Assembly: GCA_049644265.1 (NCBI GenBank)
Contig: JBARRO010000180.1
Span: 1 to 25,608 of the forward strand
Direction: 5' to 3'
Length of the DNA: 25,608 nt
Source of the DNA: JBARRO01 sp049644265
GTDB lineage: Bacteria; Bacteroidota; Ignavibacteria; UBA10030
Below the pieces are notes generated by a model. The model saw only the letters and a program-made list of their open reading frames with translations, did no database searches and was not told where the DNA came from. The position numbers and the translations under genes were made by a program. Shown piece by piece: positions 14,043-22,978 of this stretch (positions within the stretch are counted from its first letter, which is position 1; every line of letters starts with the position of its first letter).

Positions 14043-15494
14043 ATGCCTCTGCAGATCTATAACAGCCTCAGCCGAAAAAAGGAGGAATTCGTTCCGCTCC
14101 GTCCTGGATTTGTCGGCATGTACGTCTGTGGGCCGACAGTCTACAGCGATTCCCACGTCGGTCATGCCAAGAGTTACGTTTCCTTTGATATTGTTGTCCG
14201 GTATCTGCGCTTTCTGGGATTCCACGTCCTCTATGTGCAGAACATTACGGATGTCGGCCATTTGCTCGATGACGGCGAAGACCGAATGTTGAAGCAATCG
14301 AAGATCGAAAAGATCCACCCGATGCAGATTGCCGAGACCATCACGCGAAGTTATTTCGCAGACATGGACGCGCTCGGGATTATCCGTCCGGATATTTCTC
14401 CCAGAGCGTCTGGCCATATCATTGAGCAAATAGAGATTGTGAAAACGCTGATTGACAAAGGGTTTGCCTACGAGGTGAACGGATCGGTGTACTTCAACGT
14501 CCGAAAATACAAGGAATACGGGAAGCTTTCAGGAAGAACCATCGATGAATCAGTGGGTGGAACTCGCGTGGAAGTACGGACCGAGAAGAAGAATCCTGAG
14601 GATTTTGCGCTCTGGAAAAGAGCGGAACCCGAGCACATCATGCGATGGCAAAGCCCCTGGGGAGTTGGATTCCCGGGCTGGCATGTCGAGTGCTCCGCGA
14701 TGTCCATGAAGTATCTTGGAGAGACATTTGACATCCACGGCGGCGGACTCGACAATCAGTTTCCCCACCACGAATGTGAAATAGCCCAAAGCGAATGCGC
14801 GACGGGAAAGCCGTTTGCCCGGTATTGGATCCACAACAACCTTGTGACGATCAACGGCCAAAAAATGTCGAAATCGTTGGGCAACTTTATCACACTCAAG
14901 GATGCCTTCAGGAACTATGATCCGTTGGTGGTTCGGATGTTCATCCTCCAGAGTCATTACCGTAGCACGCTGGATTTCAGTGAAAGTGCACTTGGTGGTG
15001 CGAAGGCAGGATTGGAGAAACTCCTCAACACTGTCGACAACCTTCAGTCTGATGTCTTAAGAGCTGCCGAAGAATCAAGAAAAGAGCCAATTCCGCTGGA
15101 TTCGGAATCGTTCAGGAAGAAGATCCTCCAGGCCATGGATGACGATTTTAACACTCCTCAGGCTCTCGCTGTCCTCTTTGATCTCAGCCGCGAGGTGAAC
15201 CAAATGTTGGCTTCTGAGAAGAAGTTTACGGCCGATTCACTCGATCGCATTCTTCAGGTTTTCAAGGACCTGGGCGGATCGGTCCTCGGCATCATTCCTG
15301 ATCGGGTTCGGGTGGGGCAATCTGCAAACGGACCAGGCGAAGTGGGGTTGATGCAGCTTCTCATCGATGTGAGGAATGAAGTACGAAAACAGAAGCTATG
15401 GCCTGTTTCAGATGTCATCCGGGATGGCCTCAAGAAGCTGGGTATTGTCCTGGAAGACAAGAAAGAACAAACGACCTGGAAGAGAATAAGCTGA
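14043..15494 (+). CDS. cysS: Cysteinyl-tRNA synthetase
   Basis: This class I synthetase charges tRNA-Cys in the cytoplasm. The 483-residue product has the signature HVGH (38-41) in place of HIGH, and KMSKS at 274-278. Zinc ligands are present: Cys29 in YVCGPT, the Cys in WHVECSAMS and the FPHHECE cluster. Other hallmarks are GGGLDNQFPHHE and VQNITDVGH. Length is close to the usual 460-490. The ATG at 14043 is 30 bases after recN with no clear ribosome site; I found no better start. It is most likely co-transcribed with recN. Confidence 0.97.
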   Translation: MPLQIYNSLSRKKEEFVPLRPGFVGMYVCGPTVYSDSHVGHAKSYVSFDIVVRYLRFLGFHVLYVQNITDVGHLLDDGEDRMLKQSKIEKIHPMQIAETITRSYFADMDALGIIRPDISPRASGHIIEQIEIVKTLIDKGFAYEVNGSVYFNVRKYKEYGKLSGRTIDESVGGTRVEVRTEKKNPEDFALWKRAEPEHIMRWQSPWGVGFPGWHVECSAMSMKYLGETFDIHGGGLDNQFPHHECEIAQSECATGKPFARYWIHNNLVTINGQKMSKSLGNFITLKDAFRNYDPLVVRMFILQSHYRSTLDFSESALGGAKAGLEKLLNTVDNLQSDVLRAAEESRKEPIPLDSESFRKKILQAMDDDFNTPQALAVLFDLSREVNQMLASEKKFTADSLDRILQVFKDLGGSVLGIIPDRVRVGQSANGPGEVGLMQLLIDVRNEVRKQKLWPVSDVIRDGLKKLGIVLEDKKEQTTWKRIS

Positions 15495-15535
15495 GTCTTC
15501 GACGGCTCATTGCGATATCCCGTTAACGTGATTTC

Positions 15536-17071
15536 ATGCCGGAAACGACCAAAATAATAGAAAACGGCTTCCTCTTTACTTCCGATGCACGGAATCAGGC
15601 GGGCAGGTTCTCCATCCTTGTCAAAGGTGACAGAATCGCGGAAATCAGCAATCGCTCTGAAGTACTGAAGTCGATTCTTCCCACAGCCGAGGTGATCGAT
15701 GCCGAGGGCAAAGTATTGTTCCCCGGATTTATCGACGCCCACTACCATGGGGAGTCGGCCATCCTGCAATTGTTTACGGCACTCCATCCATTCATCCGAT
15801 GGAACAAGGAACCGGGAGTCCGCAGTATTCTCGAGCACGTATCGCAACATTCTTCGGTCACTGAGCTTCAGAAGCTCTATCGCGTCGCGTATTTTTCGGC
15901 ATTGAAATCCGGGATCACAACTCTTGTGGAACATGGGCTGGATGGTCTGGAAGGGCATGTCGTTGCAGCGTTTGAGTCCATGCGACGTGCTGATCTGCGC
16001 GGTCTCATTGGTGTCCACAACGGAGACCAGGTCGAACGGGCGAAATCGCTGCGTCATCCCTCTGTCCGTTTCATGATGGGAATGCCTTCGGAAGATGATC
16101 TGACACTCTACAACCTGCAAACGACTTTGCGGCTCGCGCGTGATCAACAATGGCCTCTCGTCATTCATTATGGAGAGACCCGACGAGGCCATGAGGCTCT
16201 CAAGAAGAATTTTCGCAAAAGCGTCGTTCAAGTTCTTGCAGAGTTTCACGTCCTTGAATACGCCCATCTTCTGACGCAACTTGCCTTTATGGAACCGGGA
16301 GACGTTGAGACCCTTGCAAAATCAGGGACGACAGTGATTCTCTCCCCGCGTTCAACGCTGCAGAAAGAAGCTGATCTCCCTGCAATCCGCGAGCTGCTTG
16401 CAAACAGGATTCCGATAGCGCTGGGCAGCGACTGGGGGTCAACAGATCCGTTCGAGAACATCCGACAGTTTGTCGCAATAGCACAAGTTCTCGGTGTTCC
16501 AATGCCAAGGCCGTACGAGCTGCTGAACATGCATACGGTCAATGCAGCCCGTGCCATCGGGATGAGCCAGGATGTGGGCTCCCTCGAAGTCGGGAAGAAA
16601 GCAGACATCACGTTTGTGGACGCGAAAGATGTGCGTCTTCAGACATTCCTGGAGTCTGAAAGCCCTGCGAGTGTCCTTCGAGTTCTTCTTTCTGCCCTCT
16701 CCTCTCATCATGTGAGTGACGTCATGATTAACGGAGAGTTCTTCGTCCGGGAGAACCAGGTGATGACCTACTCCGAAGAAGATTTAATCAAGGAAGGGAG
16801 GGAAATGGTCAGCCTGTTGATGAAACTGAATCCCCCGGTGAACCCGATCTCTCTTCCAACCGGAGAACGAGCACACACGTTGCCGTTTGTTCCTGTTCCC
16901 TCGTCAGAAAGTGGCCCTTTCCAGTCGGCGGACGAAGGATTCCGCATCGTGCGGAAAGAAAATAGCCCCAGTTCCCTCAAGGACAAACTTCTTCCCCTGC
17001 ATCCTTTAAAACCTCCCACGGTTGAATTACCGAAAAGCGTGAAGAAAACATTTGGCGAGGAGGATCTCTAG
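15536..17071 (+). CDS. Metal-dependent amidohydrolase (cytosine deaminase/ATZ-TRZ-like)
   Basis: The 511-residue product belongs to the amidohydrolase superfamily, TIM-barrel enzymes that hydrolyse or deaminate ring compounds. Metal and catalytic residues are all visible: His69 and His71 in DAHYH, His211 and Glu214 in IHYGE, His244 in EYAHLL and Asp299 in LGSDWG. This pattern is that of the mononuclear aminohydrolases (ATZ/TRZ, guanine and SAH deaminase types). The C-terminal part has the usual composite beta sandwich (EVGKKADITFVD) and then an unusual Pro/Ser-rich tail of about 80 residues (about 430-511). There is no signal peptide, so it is cytoplasmic. The substrate cannot be told from sequence. 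The ATG at 15536 is 41 bases after cysS, with weak ribosome-site evidence. Confidence 0.85.
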   Translation: MPETTKIIENGFLFTSDARNQAGRFSILVKGDRIAEISNRSEVLKSILPTAEVIDAEGKVLFPGFIDAHYHGESAILQLFTALHPFIRWNKEPGVRSILEHVSQHSSVTELQKLYRVAYFSALKSGITTLVEHGLDGLEGHVVAAFESMRRADLRGLIGVHNGDQVERAKSLRHPSVRFMMGMPSEDDLTLYNLQTTLRLARDQQWPLVIHYGETRRGHEALKKNFRKSVVQVLAEFHVLEYAHLLTQLAFMEPGDVETLAKSGTTVILSPRSTLQKEADLPAIRELLANRIPIALGSDWGSTDPFENIRQFVAIAQVLGVPMPRPYELLNMHTVNAARAIGMSQDVGSLEVGKKADITFVDAKDVRLQTFLESESPASVLRVLLSALSSHHVSDVMINGEFFVRENQVMTYSEEDLIKEGREMVSLLMKLNPPVNPISLPTGERAHTLPFVPVPSSESGPFQSADEGFRIVRKENSPSSLKDKLLPLHPLKPPTVELPKSVKKTFGEEDL

Positions 17072-17091
17072 TCTTTTCTATCATGAATGGC

Positions 17092-17098
17092 AAAGGAG
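17092..17098 (+). promoter_or_regulatory. Shine-Dalgarno site fixing the GTG start at 17104
   Basis: AAAGGAG lies five bases before GTG 17104. It lies inside the longer frame opening at ATG 17083 and argues that the shorter start, which begins directly with a signal peptide, is the real one. Confidence 0.75.
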
Positions 17099-17103
17099 AA
17101 TAC

Positions 17104-17880
17104 GTGAAAACAATCCATACCGCTGTTGCGCTTCTTCTTTTTGGAATTCTGTCAGCAACTGTGGCTCGGGCCCAAAGCTACGTTGGTGAAGGAGCAACCG
17201 TGGAACCAACGATGATCATCGATAAACCCAGTGCGGGTTTGTTGAAACGCGGCGCATACCTTGTGTCGTCGGATTTCTTCCAGGAAGGTGGAGTTCTTGT
17301 AGGTGTGTCCGTCGGATTGTTTGATCAATTCAGCTTCGGCATTTCCTACGGCGGGACAAATATCATCGGGCACCAGAAGATAACGATGAATCCATTCCCG
17401 GGGGTCAATGCGAAGCTTCGCCTGTTGAATGAAAGCTCAACAATGCCCGCCCTGGCATTGGGATTCGATTCGCAGGGAAAGGAGTCCTATCTCCCGGCTG
17501 ATACACTCAAGCGATATACAATAAAATCCCCAGGTGCCTATGTGGCCGCAAGCAAGAACTACTTGTTTTTGGGAAACCTGAGCTTCCACGGCGGATTGAA
17601 TCTTTCCATGGAACGTCAGGATGGGGACAAGGATCTGAATTTCTATGCAGGCATCGAGAAATCGATCGGGAAGGACATTTCGATTCTCGCCGAATATGAT
17701 TTTGCCACGAATGATAATCTGGTCGTCGGAGAGGGGAAAGGGTATCTCAACTTCGCATTTCGGTGGTCATGGGGAAAGGGCCTCATCGTTGGATTTGACC
17801 TCAAGAACGTTGTCAAGAACCAGCAGAACGTTTCGATCGGGAACCGGACCCTCCAAATCGATTACATAGGGTCGTTTTGA
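17104..17880 (+). CDS. Exported outer-membrane beta-barrel-like protein
   Basis: I do not recognise a named family. From GTG 17104 the product is 258 residues and opens with a textbook signal peptide (basic MKTIH, hydrophobic ALLLFGIL, cleavage after ARA near residue 23). The mature part has alternating amphipathic strands with many Gly and aromatic residues, such as FGISYGG, FYAGIEKSIG, ISILAEYDF and LNFAFRWSWGKGL, as in small porin-like barrels. It ends in Gly-Ser-Phe, and a terminal Phe is common for barrel proteins. The pattern recalls YjbH-type or DUF barrels in this phylum, without a firm match. An ATG at 17083 is the alternative start but would put a charged stretch before the signal. 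It lies 32 bases after the amidohydrolase gene. Confidence 0.75.
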   Translation: MKTIHTAVALLLFGILSATVARAQSYVGEGATVEPTMIIDKPSAGLLKRGAYLVSSDFFQEGGVLVGVSVGLFDQFSFGISYGGTNIIGHQKITMNPFPGVNAKLRLLNESSTMPALALGFDSQGKESYLPADTLKRYTIKSPGAYVAASKNYLFLGNLSFHGGLNLSMERQDGDKDLNFYAGIEKSIGKDISILAEYDFATNDNLVVGEGKGYLNFAFRWSWGKGLIVGFDLKNVVKNQQNVSIGNRTLQIDYIGSF

Positions 17881-17942
17881 TGTGCCTCGTCAAGGACAGA
17901 TTCGGTTAATTCTGTAGACATTTGCCGAGTTTTGTCAATTCT

Positions 17943-17984
17943 GAGGGCCTGAGTTTGGCGAATTCACGCTGAATTCAGGCCCTC
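17943..17984. repeat. GC-rich 10-bp inverted repeat between two envelope genes
   Basis: GAGGGCCTGA (17943-17952) pairs perfectly with TCAGGCCCTC (17975-17984) across a 22-base loop that itself contains GCG-AATTCA-CGC. It lies 62 bases after the barrel gene stop. No T-run follows on either strand, so it is either a non-canonical terminator, an RNA-stabilising hairpin, or a protein-binding site. Confidence 0.5.
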
Positions 17985-18047
17985 GTCATATACGGTGGTG
18001 GCACCGGAATTGCAGCAAAACCGGCAGATCACTCGAATGAGGTCGCC

Positions 18048-18941
18048 ATGAAAAACTCCAACAAACTTCAAGTTCTTCTCCCATTGGCAGGAATTCTCGC
18101 ATTCGTCCTCGCGGGATGTTATACGCAGGTCACGACAGTTCCGGATGACGAACCATCGTACAGACAATCCAATGCGGATTCTTACCAGGAGGGAGATTCG
18201 ACTACACAGGAATATGGTCGCGAAGATGACCCGTACTATCGATGGGTTCCCCGGAATCATGTAGGGCTATTCTATTACTATCCATCCTGGGCGACCGTTG
18301 GATATTACGATCCGTGGTACTACGATTATTATCCCGCATTGTATGATCCATGGATTTGCGGAACCCCGTTCGTTGCTTATCGGTTCCCGTACTATTCTTA
18401 CTACCATTATTACTCTCCCTACTACGGATATTACACTCCGGCTTACGCCTATGGGTATGGCGACTATTCCGGTGCCACAACGCGGACAAGAAACTCAGGC
18501 GTACGGCGGACGGGCTCCACCGACCGGAGGGATGGGGGAAACATCCGAACCTCGACAGGCTCAACGTATACTCCCACCGCAGCCGGCAGAGCCGGCACCA
18601 CTGTTCGCACTGACGCAGGAACCAGGGGAACCACTCCTTCCTACGGGCGCACGCCGAGCGCTCGCACCACGAGTCGAACACCTTCGCGTGGTACAGCGAC
18701 AAGCCGTCCTGCCCACCGGTTCGAAGTCTCGCCGGGTAGTACGACCAGAAGTCCTGAGCGTTCATCCCGTGGCAGCGGTTATTCCAGGGGTGGAAATGAA
18801 TCTCCAACACGCGGTGGATCTGTGCGTCAGAGCTCGCCTCCGCCTGCGCCGAGTTCTTCAGCCCCATCGTCTCGGCCGAGCCCGGCTCCGTCATCGTCTG
18901 GCGGGACCAATAGAAGTAGCGGTGCCACACGTTCGAGGTAA
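18048..18941 (+). CDS. Tyr-rich lipoprotein with low-complexity Ser/Thr/Arg tail
   Basis: I do not recognise a family. The 297-residue product starts with a lipoprotein signal (lipobox LAGC, lipidated Cys24). A short acidic linker follows, then a Tyr-dominated stretch (about 62-140) full of YY, YYP and YGY groups, and last about 150 residues of Ser, Thr, Arg, Gly and Pro without secondary structure. Such aromatic-rich domains occur in surface and adhesive proteins; a role at the cell surface is inference. The ATG at 18048 has TGAGG just upstream. The next gene (the FadL-like barrel) follows after 31 bases, so the two may act together. A 675-base open frame in +1 over the same DNA looks like a by-product of base composition. 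Confidence 0.75.
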   Translation: MKNSNKLQVLLPLAGILAFVLAGCYTQVTTVPDDEPSYRQSNADSYQEGDSTTQEYGREDDPYYRWVPRNHVGLFYYYPSWATVGYYDPWYYDYYPALYDPWICGTPFVAYRFPYYSYYHYYSPYYGYYTPAYAYGYGDYSGATTRTRNSGVRRTGSTDRRDGGNIRTSTGSTYTPTAAGRAGTTVRTDAGTRGTTPSYGRTPSARTTSRTPSRGTATSRPAHRFEVSPGSTTRSPERSSRGSGYSRGGNESPTRGGSVRQSSPPPAPSSSAPSSRPSPAPSSSGGTNRSSGATRSR

Positions 18942-18972
18942 CAAGAGCAAACCAGAAAAACGAAGGTATGTC

Positions 18973-20475
18973 ATGAAAACAAGAATCTCACACCACCGAC
19001 TCCTCTTTCTCGCGGTTCTTCTTGGCTGTCTGGCCGGTTGGGCACAGGCGCAATTCGCGGAAGATGCCCTCAGATTTTCCCAGTTCAATCTCAATGTCGG
19101 GGCCCGTTCATCAGGGATGGCAAACACTACGGTGGGATTCGCAGATGATTATTCCGCTTTGTTTTCAAACCCTGCAGGGCTTGCCTTGTTAAGAAGTCAT
19201 GAATTCACGGTCGGGTTCGGTCGTGTCGGGTACGGCAACGATGTTTCGTATTTGGGTGTTACGACCTCGTCGAGCAATAATACTACCAGTCTCAACAATC
19301 TTGGACTTATTTATGCGGTGCCGACTGTCCGGGGAAGCCTCACGCTTGGTGCAGCGTTTGGGAGGATTGCCGATTACACCTCGAGCGCGTCGTTCAACGG
19401 ATTCAACGCGGCCAACTCCATTGTCCCCTCCATGGCTCCCGCAACTGATTTATACAGTATGTCTTCTTCGGATGCTGACAATTTCCTGAGGGACAATATT
19501 CCGTATCAGCTCTATCTGGCTGACCTTGATACCTCCGGGAGGTACTTGCTTCCACTTGTCACGGATAGCGTGCAACAGTCTGGATCAATCCAGGAGGGAG
19601 GCGGGATGAACGCATGGTCAATTGGAGGTGGAATCGACATTGCGAAAAACCTTTCCGTTGGGATTTCGCTCAATTTTCTCAACGGAACATACTCCTACGA
19701 CCGACAGTTTGTTGAGAGCGATCCCGGCAACATCTACCGTAGTTCAAGCAGCAAAATGAGTGATTTCGATCAATTCTCTTATGAGAGCACGATCAAGAGT
19801 GAATTGAACGGCTTCAACGCACTCTTCGGCTTGGTATTCAGGAAACCGGGTTTATACAGACTTGGAGTCTCGGTTCGAACGCCCACGGTGTACGAAATCT
19901 CTGAAACGTTCAGCGATGAAGGCCGGAGCCAGTTTGACCCCAATCCCTCCACGGGCATTGTGGATCGGTACAGTATTCGATTTGAAAATTCCACGCGTTA
20001 CAAGGTTCAGACCCCTTATGTTCTGAGCGGTGGCGCTTCCTTCCAGCTTTTTGACTGGCTGGTTCTGGCAGGCGATGCAGAATACACAGACTGGACCGAG
20101 ATGAAGTTCGAGTCGGAAAATTCCGATCTCCTTGCGGAAAATCGGCGTATCAAAAACTCGATTTTCCGGGAGACGACGAATCTGAGAGGGGGAGCCGAAC
20201 TGACACTTTGGGACCTGGGACTGCGATTACGTGCCGGTGCAGCATGGATCCCTTCACCCTACAAAAACGATCCGAAGGATTTCGACCAGATTTACTTCAC
20301 TACAGGAATTGGTGTCGTGCTCGACGAGAACACTTCGATCAACTCTGCATATTCACTCGGCTCATGGAAGACATTCCGCGACAATTATTATCTTGACAAT
20401 TTTGCCACACCGTCGAGAACAAGCGAGCTTGTCAAGAGCAGCACTCTGAATGTCAGTCTTCAATACCGGTTCTAG
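18973..20475 (+). CDS. OmpP1/FadL-family outer-membrane protein
   Basis: The 500-residue product looks like the FadL/TodX class of 14-strand outer-membrane channels for hydrophobic substrates. A signal peptide ends near AQA-QF (residue 26). The mature N-terminus has the lineage's usual pattern, RFSQFNLNVGARSSGMANTT then the NPAGL hallmark of FadL-type proteins. Many amphipathic strands follow, and the chain ends QYRF with a terminal Phe. In Bacteroidetes such proteins include PorV-like partners of type IX secretion; I cannot tell which this is. The LLGC in the signal could be mistaken for a lipobox. The ATG at 18973 has GAAGG at 18962-18966; upstream codons in the same frame overlap the lipoprotein gene and are not real. 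Confidence 0.85.
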   Translation: MKTRISHHRLLFLAVLLGCLAGWAQAQFAEDALRFSQFNLNVGARSSGMANTTVGFADDYSALFSNPAGLALLRSHEFTVGFGRVGYGNDVSYLGVTTSSSNNTTSLNNLGLIYAVPTVRGSLTLGAAFGRIADYTSSASFNGFNAANSIVPSMAPATDLYSMSSSDADNFLRDNIPYQLYLADLDTSGRYLLPLVTDSVQQSGSIQEGGGMNAWSIGGGIDIAKNLSVGISLNFLNGTYSYDRQFVESDPGNIYRSSSSKMSDFDQFSYESTIKSELNGFNALFGLVFRKPGLYRLGVSVRTPTVYEISETFSDEGRSQFDPNPSTGIVDRYSIRFENSTRYKVQTPYVLSGGASFQLFDWLVLAGDAEYTDWTEMKFESENSDLLAENRRIKNSIFRETTNLRGGAELTLWDLGLRLRAGAAWIPSPYKNDPKDFDQIYFTTGIGVVLDENTSINSAYSLGSWKTFRDNYYLDNFATPSRTSELVKSSTLNVSLQYRF

Positions 20476-20481
20476 ACTTAG

Positions 20482-20510
20482 TTGCAACACCCTCGAAGAT
20501 TCTTTACATT
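20482..20510 (+). promoter_or_regulatory. Predicted promoter for the acylase-sirtuin-pyk genes
   Basis: TTGCAA (20482-20487), a 17-base spacer and TACATT (20505-20510). Transcription would start about 20517, inside the left arm of the terminator that directly follows. The match is fair; position between a terminated operon and the next gene supports it. Confidence 0.45.
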
Positions 20511-20511
20511 G

Positions 20512-20541
20512 AATCCGCCCTGATCTCGGGGCGGATTTTTT
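20512..20541 (+). terminator. Intrinsic terminator after the FadL-like gene
   Basis: AATCCGCCC (20512-20520) pairs perfectly with GGGCGGATT (20528-20536) over a seven-base loop, and the run of T residues ends at 20541. This is the clearest Rho-independent terminator in the window and closes the envelope-gene group. Confidence 0.88.
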
Positions 20542-20563
20542 ATTCCTCCACTTCACACATCTC

Positions 20564-22978
20564 ATGTCTTTGAGAGCAAAGATCCTCGTCGGTGTCGGCG
20601 TGACGTTCGTTTTTGTTGTCCTCACGTCAATCATTGTCGCTTACTATCTCGTTACAAAGTCCTTCCCCAAAGTTGGCGGCTCCCTATCTCTTTCAGGATT
20701 GCAGCACGACGTCAAGATCTATCGCGATGAATTCGGTGTCCCGCATCTTGTCGCAGAATCGGACCACGATGCATATTTTGCGGTGGGTTTTGTCCATGCC
20801 CAGGAGCGACTTTGGCAAATGGAGCTGATCCGAAGGGCCGGCATGGGAAGACTGTCTGAGGTACTGGGGCCACCAGCATTGAAAACGGATAAGATGTTTC
20901 GCACGCTCGGTCTATGGGGGCTAACAGATCGGCTGCTTGAGACCATCGATCCGGAAACCAGGGATGCGCTCCAGGCCTACGCAGACGGGGTAAATAGCTT
21001 TATTCGTTCCAACAAGGGACGTTATCCGGTTGAGTTCGATATGCTTGGAATAGAGCCGGAAGAATGGGATATCCGGCATTCCCTTCTGGTAAGTCGTCTG
21101 ATGGCATGGGAGCTCAATTTCTCCCGATGGGTCGACATCCTGCTTGGAGTCCTGGTGGAGCGGTTTGGGGAGGAAAAAGCGCGGGAGATATTTCCTGAGT
21201 GGCCGAAAGACGCTCCCGTGATCGTCCCCCCTGAGCTGAAAGGCGGGAACGTGACTCCCATGGCAATGCAATTGCTCGATGCCGACCGGTCATACCGTTC
21301 TCTCATGGGCATTGAAGACCTCCAGTCGGGGAGTAACGCATGGGTTGTCTCAGGCTCAAAGTCGGCAACAGGGAAACCGATTCTGGCAAATGATCCCCAT
21401 CTTGTACTCACGACCCCCGGACGGTGGTTTGAGCTTCATATGCTTGCACCGAATCTGGATGTCATGGGAGCAACGATACCCGGCGTTCCATTCGTTGTTA
21501 TCGGAAGGAATCAACATATTGCGTGGGGTTTGACCAACGCCATGATGGATGATGAGGATTTCTATATTGAGGATGTGGATTCTGCGCAACATCCCACTCG
21601 CTACCGCTTCAACAATGCATGGCGACCCGTCGTTGAGCGTGTGGACACAATCATGGTGAAAGACGCTCTCCCTGTGCTGCTCTCGGTTTATTCCACTCAT
21701 CGGGGTCCTATCATCAACAAAATGGAGTCCTCCGCCCAGTTCTCCCGTTACCTTCTTTCCATGCGTTGGGTCGGACACGAAATCTCCAATGAGGCGCGAA
21801 CGTTTCTCCTGATGAATCGCGCATCGACGTGGCAGCAGTTTCAAGAAGCACTCCAGAATTTTGCAGCTCCGGCGCAGAACTTTGTCTATGCCGACGTCGA
21901 CGGCAATATCGGGTACTACACAGGCGGCAAGCTTCCCATCCGGAAATCCAAAGGCGCGACCTTGCCGTATCCGGGTTGGACTGACGCCTATGATTGGCAG
22001 GGATTCGTACCGTTTCGCGACATGCCCAAACAGTTCAATCCTCCTTCGGGCTTTCTCGTAACGGCAAACAACAAGATTGTCGACGACAGTTATCCTTATC
22101 ATATCTCCAATCTCTGGGAGCCTCCCTGGCGCGCCGAGCGGATTGTCGAGCTTCTGCAGGGGCCGGAGAAGTTTACACTCGAGGATTTCCAACGCCTTCA
22201 GATGGATCTTTTCTCTCCGCATGCGCGACAAGTTGTCCCCGTGATCCTTCACGCATTTGAAGGGAGGGAAGTCCGGGACAAAGAAATCGAGACGGCACTT
22301 TCGTATTTCCGCAATTGGAATTTCGAAATGCGTCCGGATGATATCTCGACCACATTGTTTCAGGCAACGTTCCTGAATATCATACGGAACACGTTTCGTG
22401 ACGAGATGGGGGACGAAGTGTTAGGACTGTATGACACACTCTCAAGCGTTCCCATGACCGTGACGACGCGGCTGCTGGAAGACAGTGTATCGACGTGGTT
22501 TGACAACATCAGCACACCGCAACACGAGACTCGTGACGACATTGTCCGGCTGAGTTTGGGGGAAGCTCTCCATGAACTCAAGCTCTCGCTGGGAGGCGAG
22601 CTGAAAGAGTGGCGGTGGGGAAGACTGCACAAACTTACATTCGGCCACGTCTTTGGAGGAAATGAGCTTCTGAAACCGATCTTTAACGTCGGACCTTTTT
22701 CGGTGGGAGGATCGCACTCCACGGTGTGCGTGGGTGAATTCCGTCTTGCCAATCCGTTTGTCAATACGGTAGGAGCCTCCACGAGGCAGATATTTGATCT
22801 TTCAAATCCCGACAACAACCGGGCAGTGACGCCTCCGGGTCAGTCGGGTCATGTGTTCAACCGACACTATCAGGATCAGGTCGGATTGTGGCTCAATGGA
22901 GGATATAGAACCACCATCATGACGCGATCCAAAATCGAGCAAACCTGCAGCGATGTCCTCACGCTGCATCCCGAATAA
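20564..22978 (+). CDS. Penicillin acylase-family Ntn hydrolase
   Basis: The 804-residue precursor belongs to the penicillin amidase family (penicillin acylases, AHL acylases such as PvdQ and QuiP), which cut N-acyl bonds after autoproteolysis into alpha and beta chains. An N-terminal hydrophobic helix (about 10-31) exports or anchors it. The alpha part has VGFVHAQERLWQMELIRRAG. The beta chain should begin at the nucleophile Ser257 in QSGSNAWV, followed by the conserved ANDPHL. The oxyanion and core segments WGLTNAM and NFVYADVDGNIGYYTGGKLP are present. Length is normal and no catalytic residue is obviously missing. The substrate is not predictable; AHL quenching is only one option. ATG 20564 is used. 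The stop overlaps the sirtuin ATG by one base. Confidence 0.92.
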   Translation: MSLRAKILVGVGVTFVFVVLTSIIVAYYLVTKSFPKVGGSLSLSGLQHDVKIYRDEFGVPHLVAESDHDAYFAVGFVHAQERLWQMELIRRAGMGRLSEVLGPPALKTDKMFRTLGLWGLTDRLLETIDPETRDALQAYADGVNSFIRSNKGRYPVEFDMLGIEPEEWDIRHSLLVSRLMAWELNFSRWVDILLGVLVERFGEEKAREIFPEWPKDAPVIVPPELKGGNVTPMAMQLLDADRSYRSLMGIEDLQSGSNAWVVSGSKSATGKPILANDPHLVLTTPGRWFELHMLAPNLDVMGATIPGVPFVVIGRNQHIAWGLTNAMMDDEDFYIEDVDSAQHPTRYRFNNAWRPVVERVDTIMVKDALPVLLSVYSTHRGPIINKMESSAQFSRYLLSMRWVGHEISNEARTFLLMNRASTWQQFQEALQNFAAPAQNFVYADVDGNIGYYTGGKLPIRKSKGATLPYPGWTDAYDWQGFVPFRDMPKQFNPPSGFLVTANNKIVDDSYPYHISNLWEPPWRAERIVELLQGPEKFTLEDFQRLQMDLFSPHARQVVPVILHAFEGREVRDKEIETALSYFRNWNFEMRPDDISTTLFQATFLNIIRNTFRDEMGDEVLGLYDTLSSVPMTVTTRLLEDSVSTWFDNISTPQHETRDDIVRLSLGEALHELKLSLGGELKEWRWGRLHKLTFGHVFGGNELLKPIFNVGPFSVGGSHSTVCVGEFRLANPFVNTVGASTRQIFDLSNPDNNRAVTPPGQSGHVFNRHYQDQVGLWLNGGYRTTIMTRSKIEQTCSDVLTLHPE

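Noticed and set aside
18298..18972. A 225-codon in-frame extension upstream of the FadL-like gene
   Set aside because: It overlaps the lipoprotein gene in another frame; the signal peptide and ribosome site at 18962-18975 fix the start at 18973.
18968..18976. Tiny upstream frame ATG-TCA-TGA overlapping the FadL-like start
   Set aside because: The ribosome site lies only one base from this ATG, so it better serves the ATG at 18973; probably chance.
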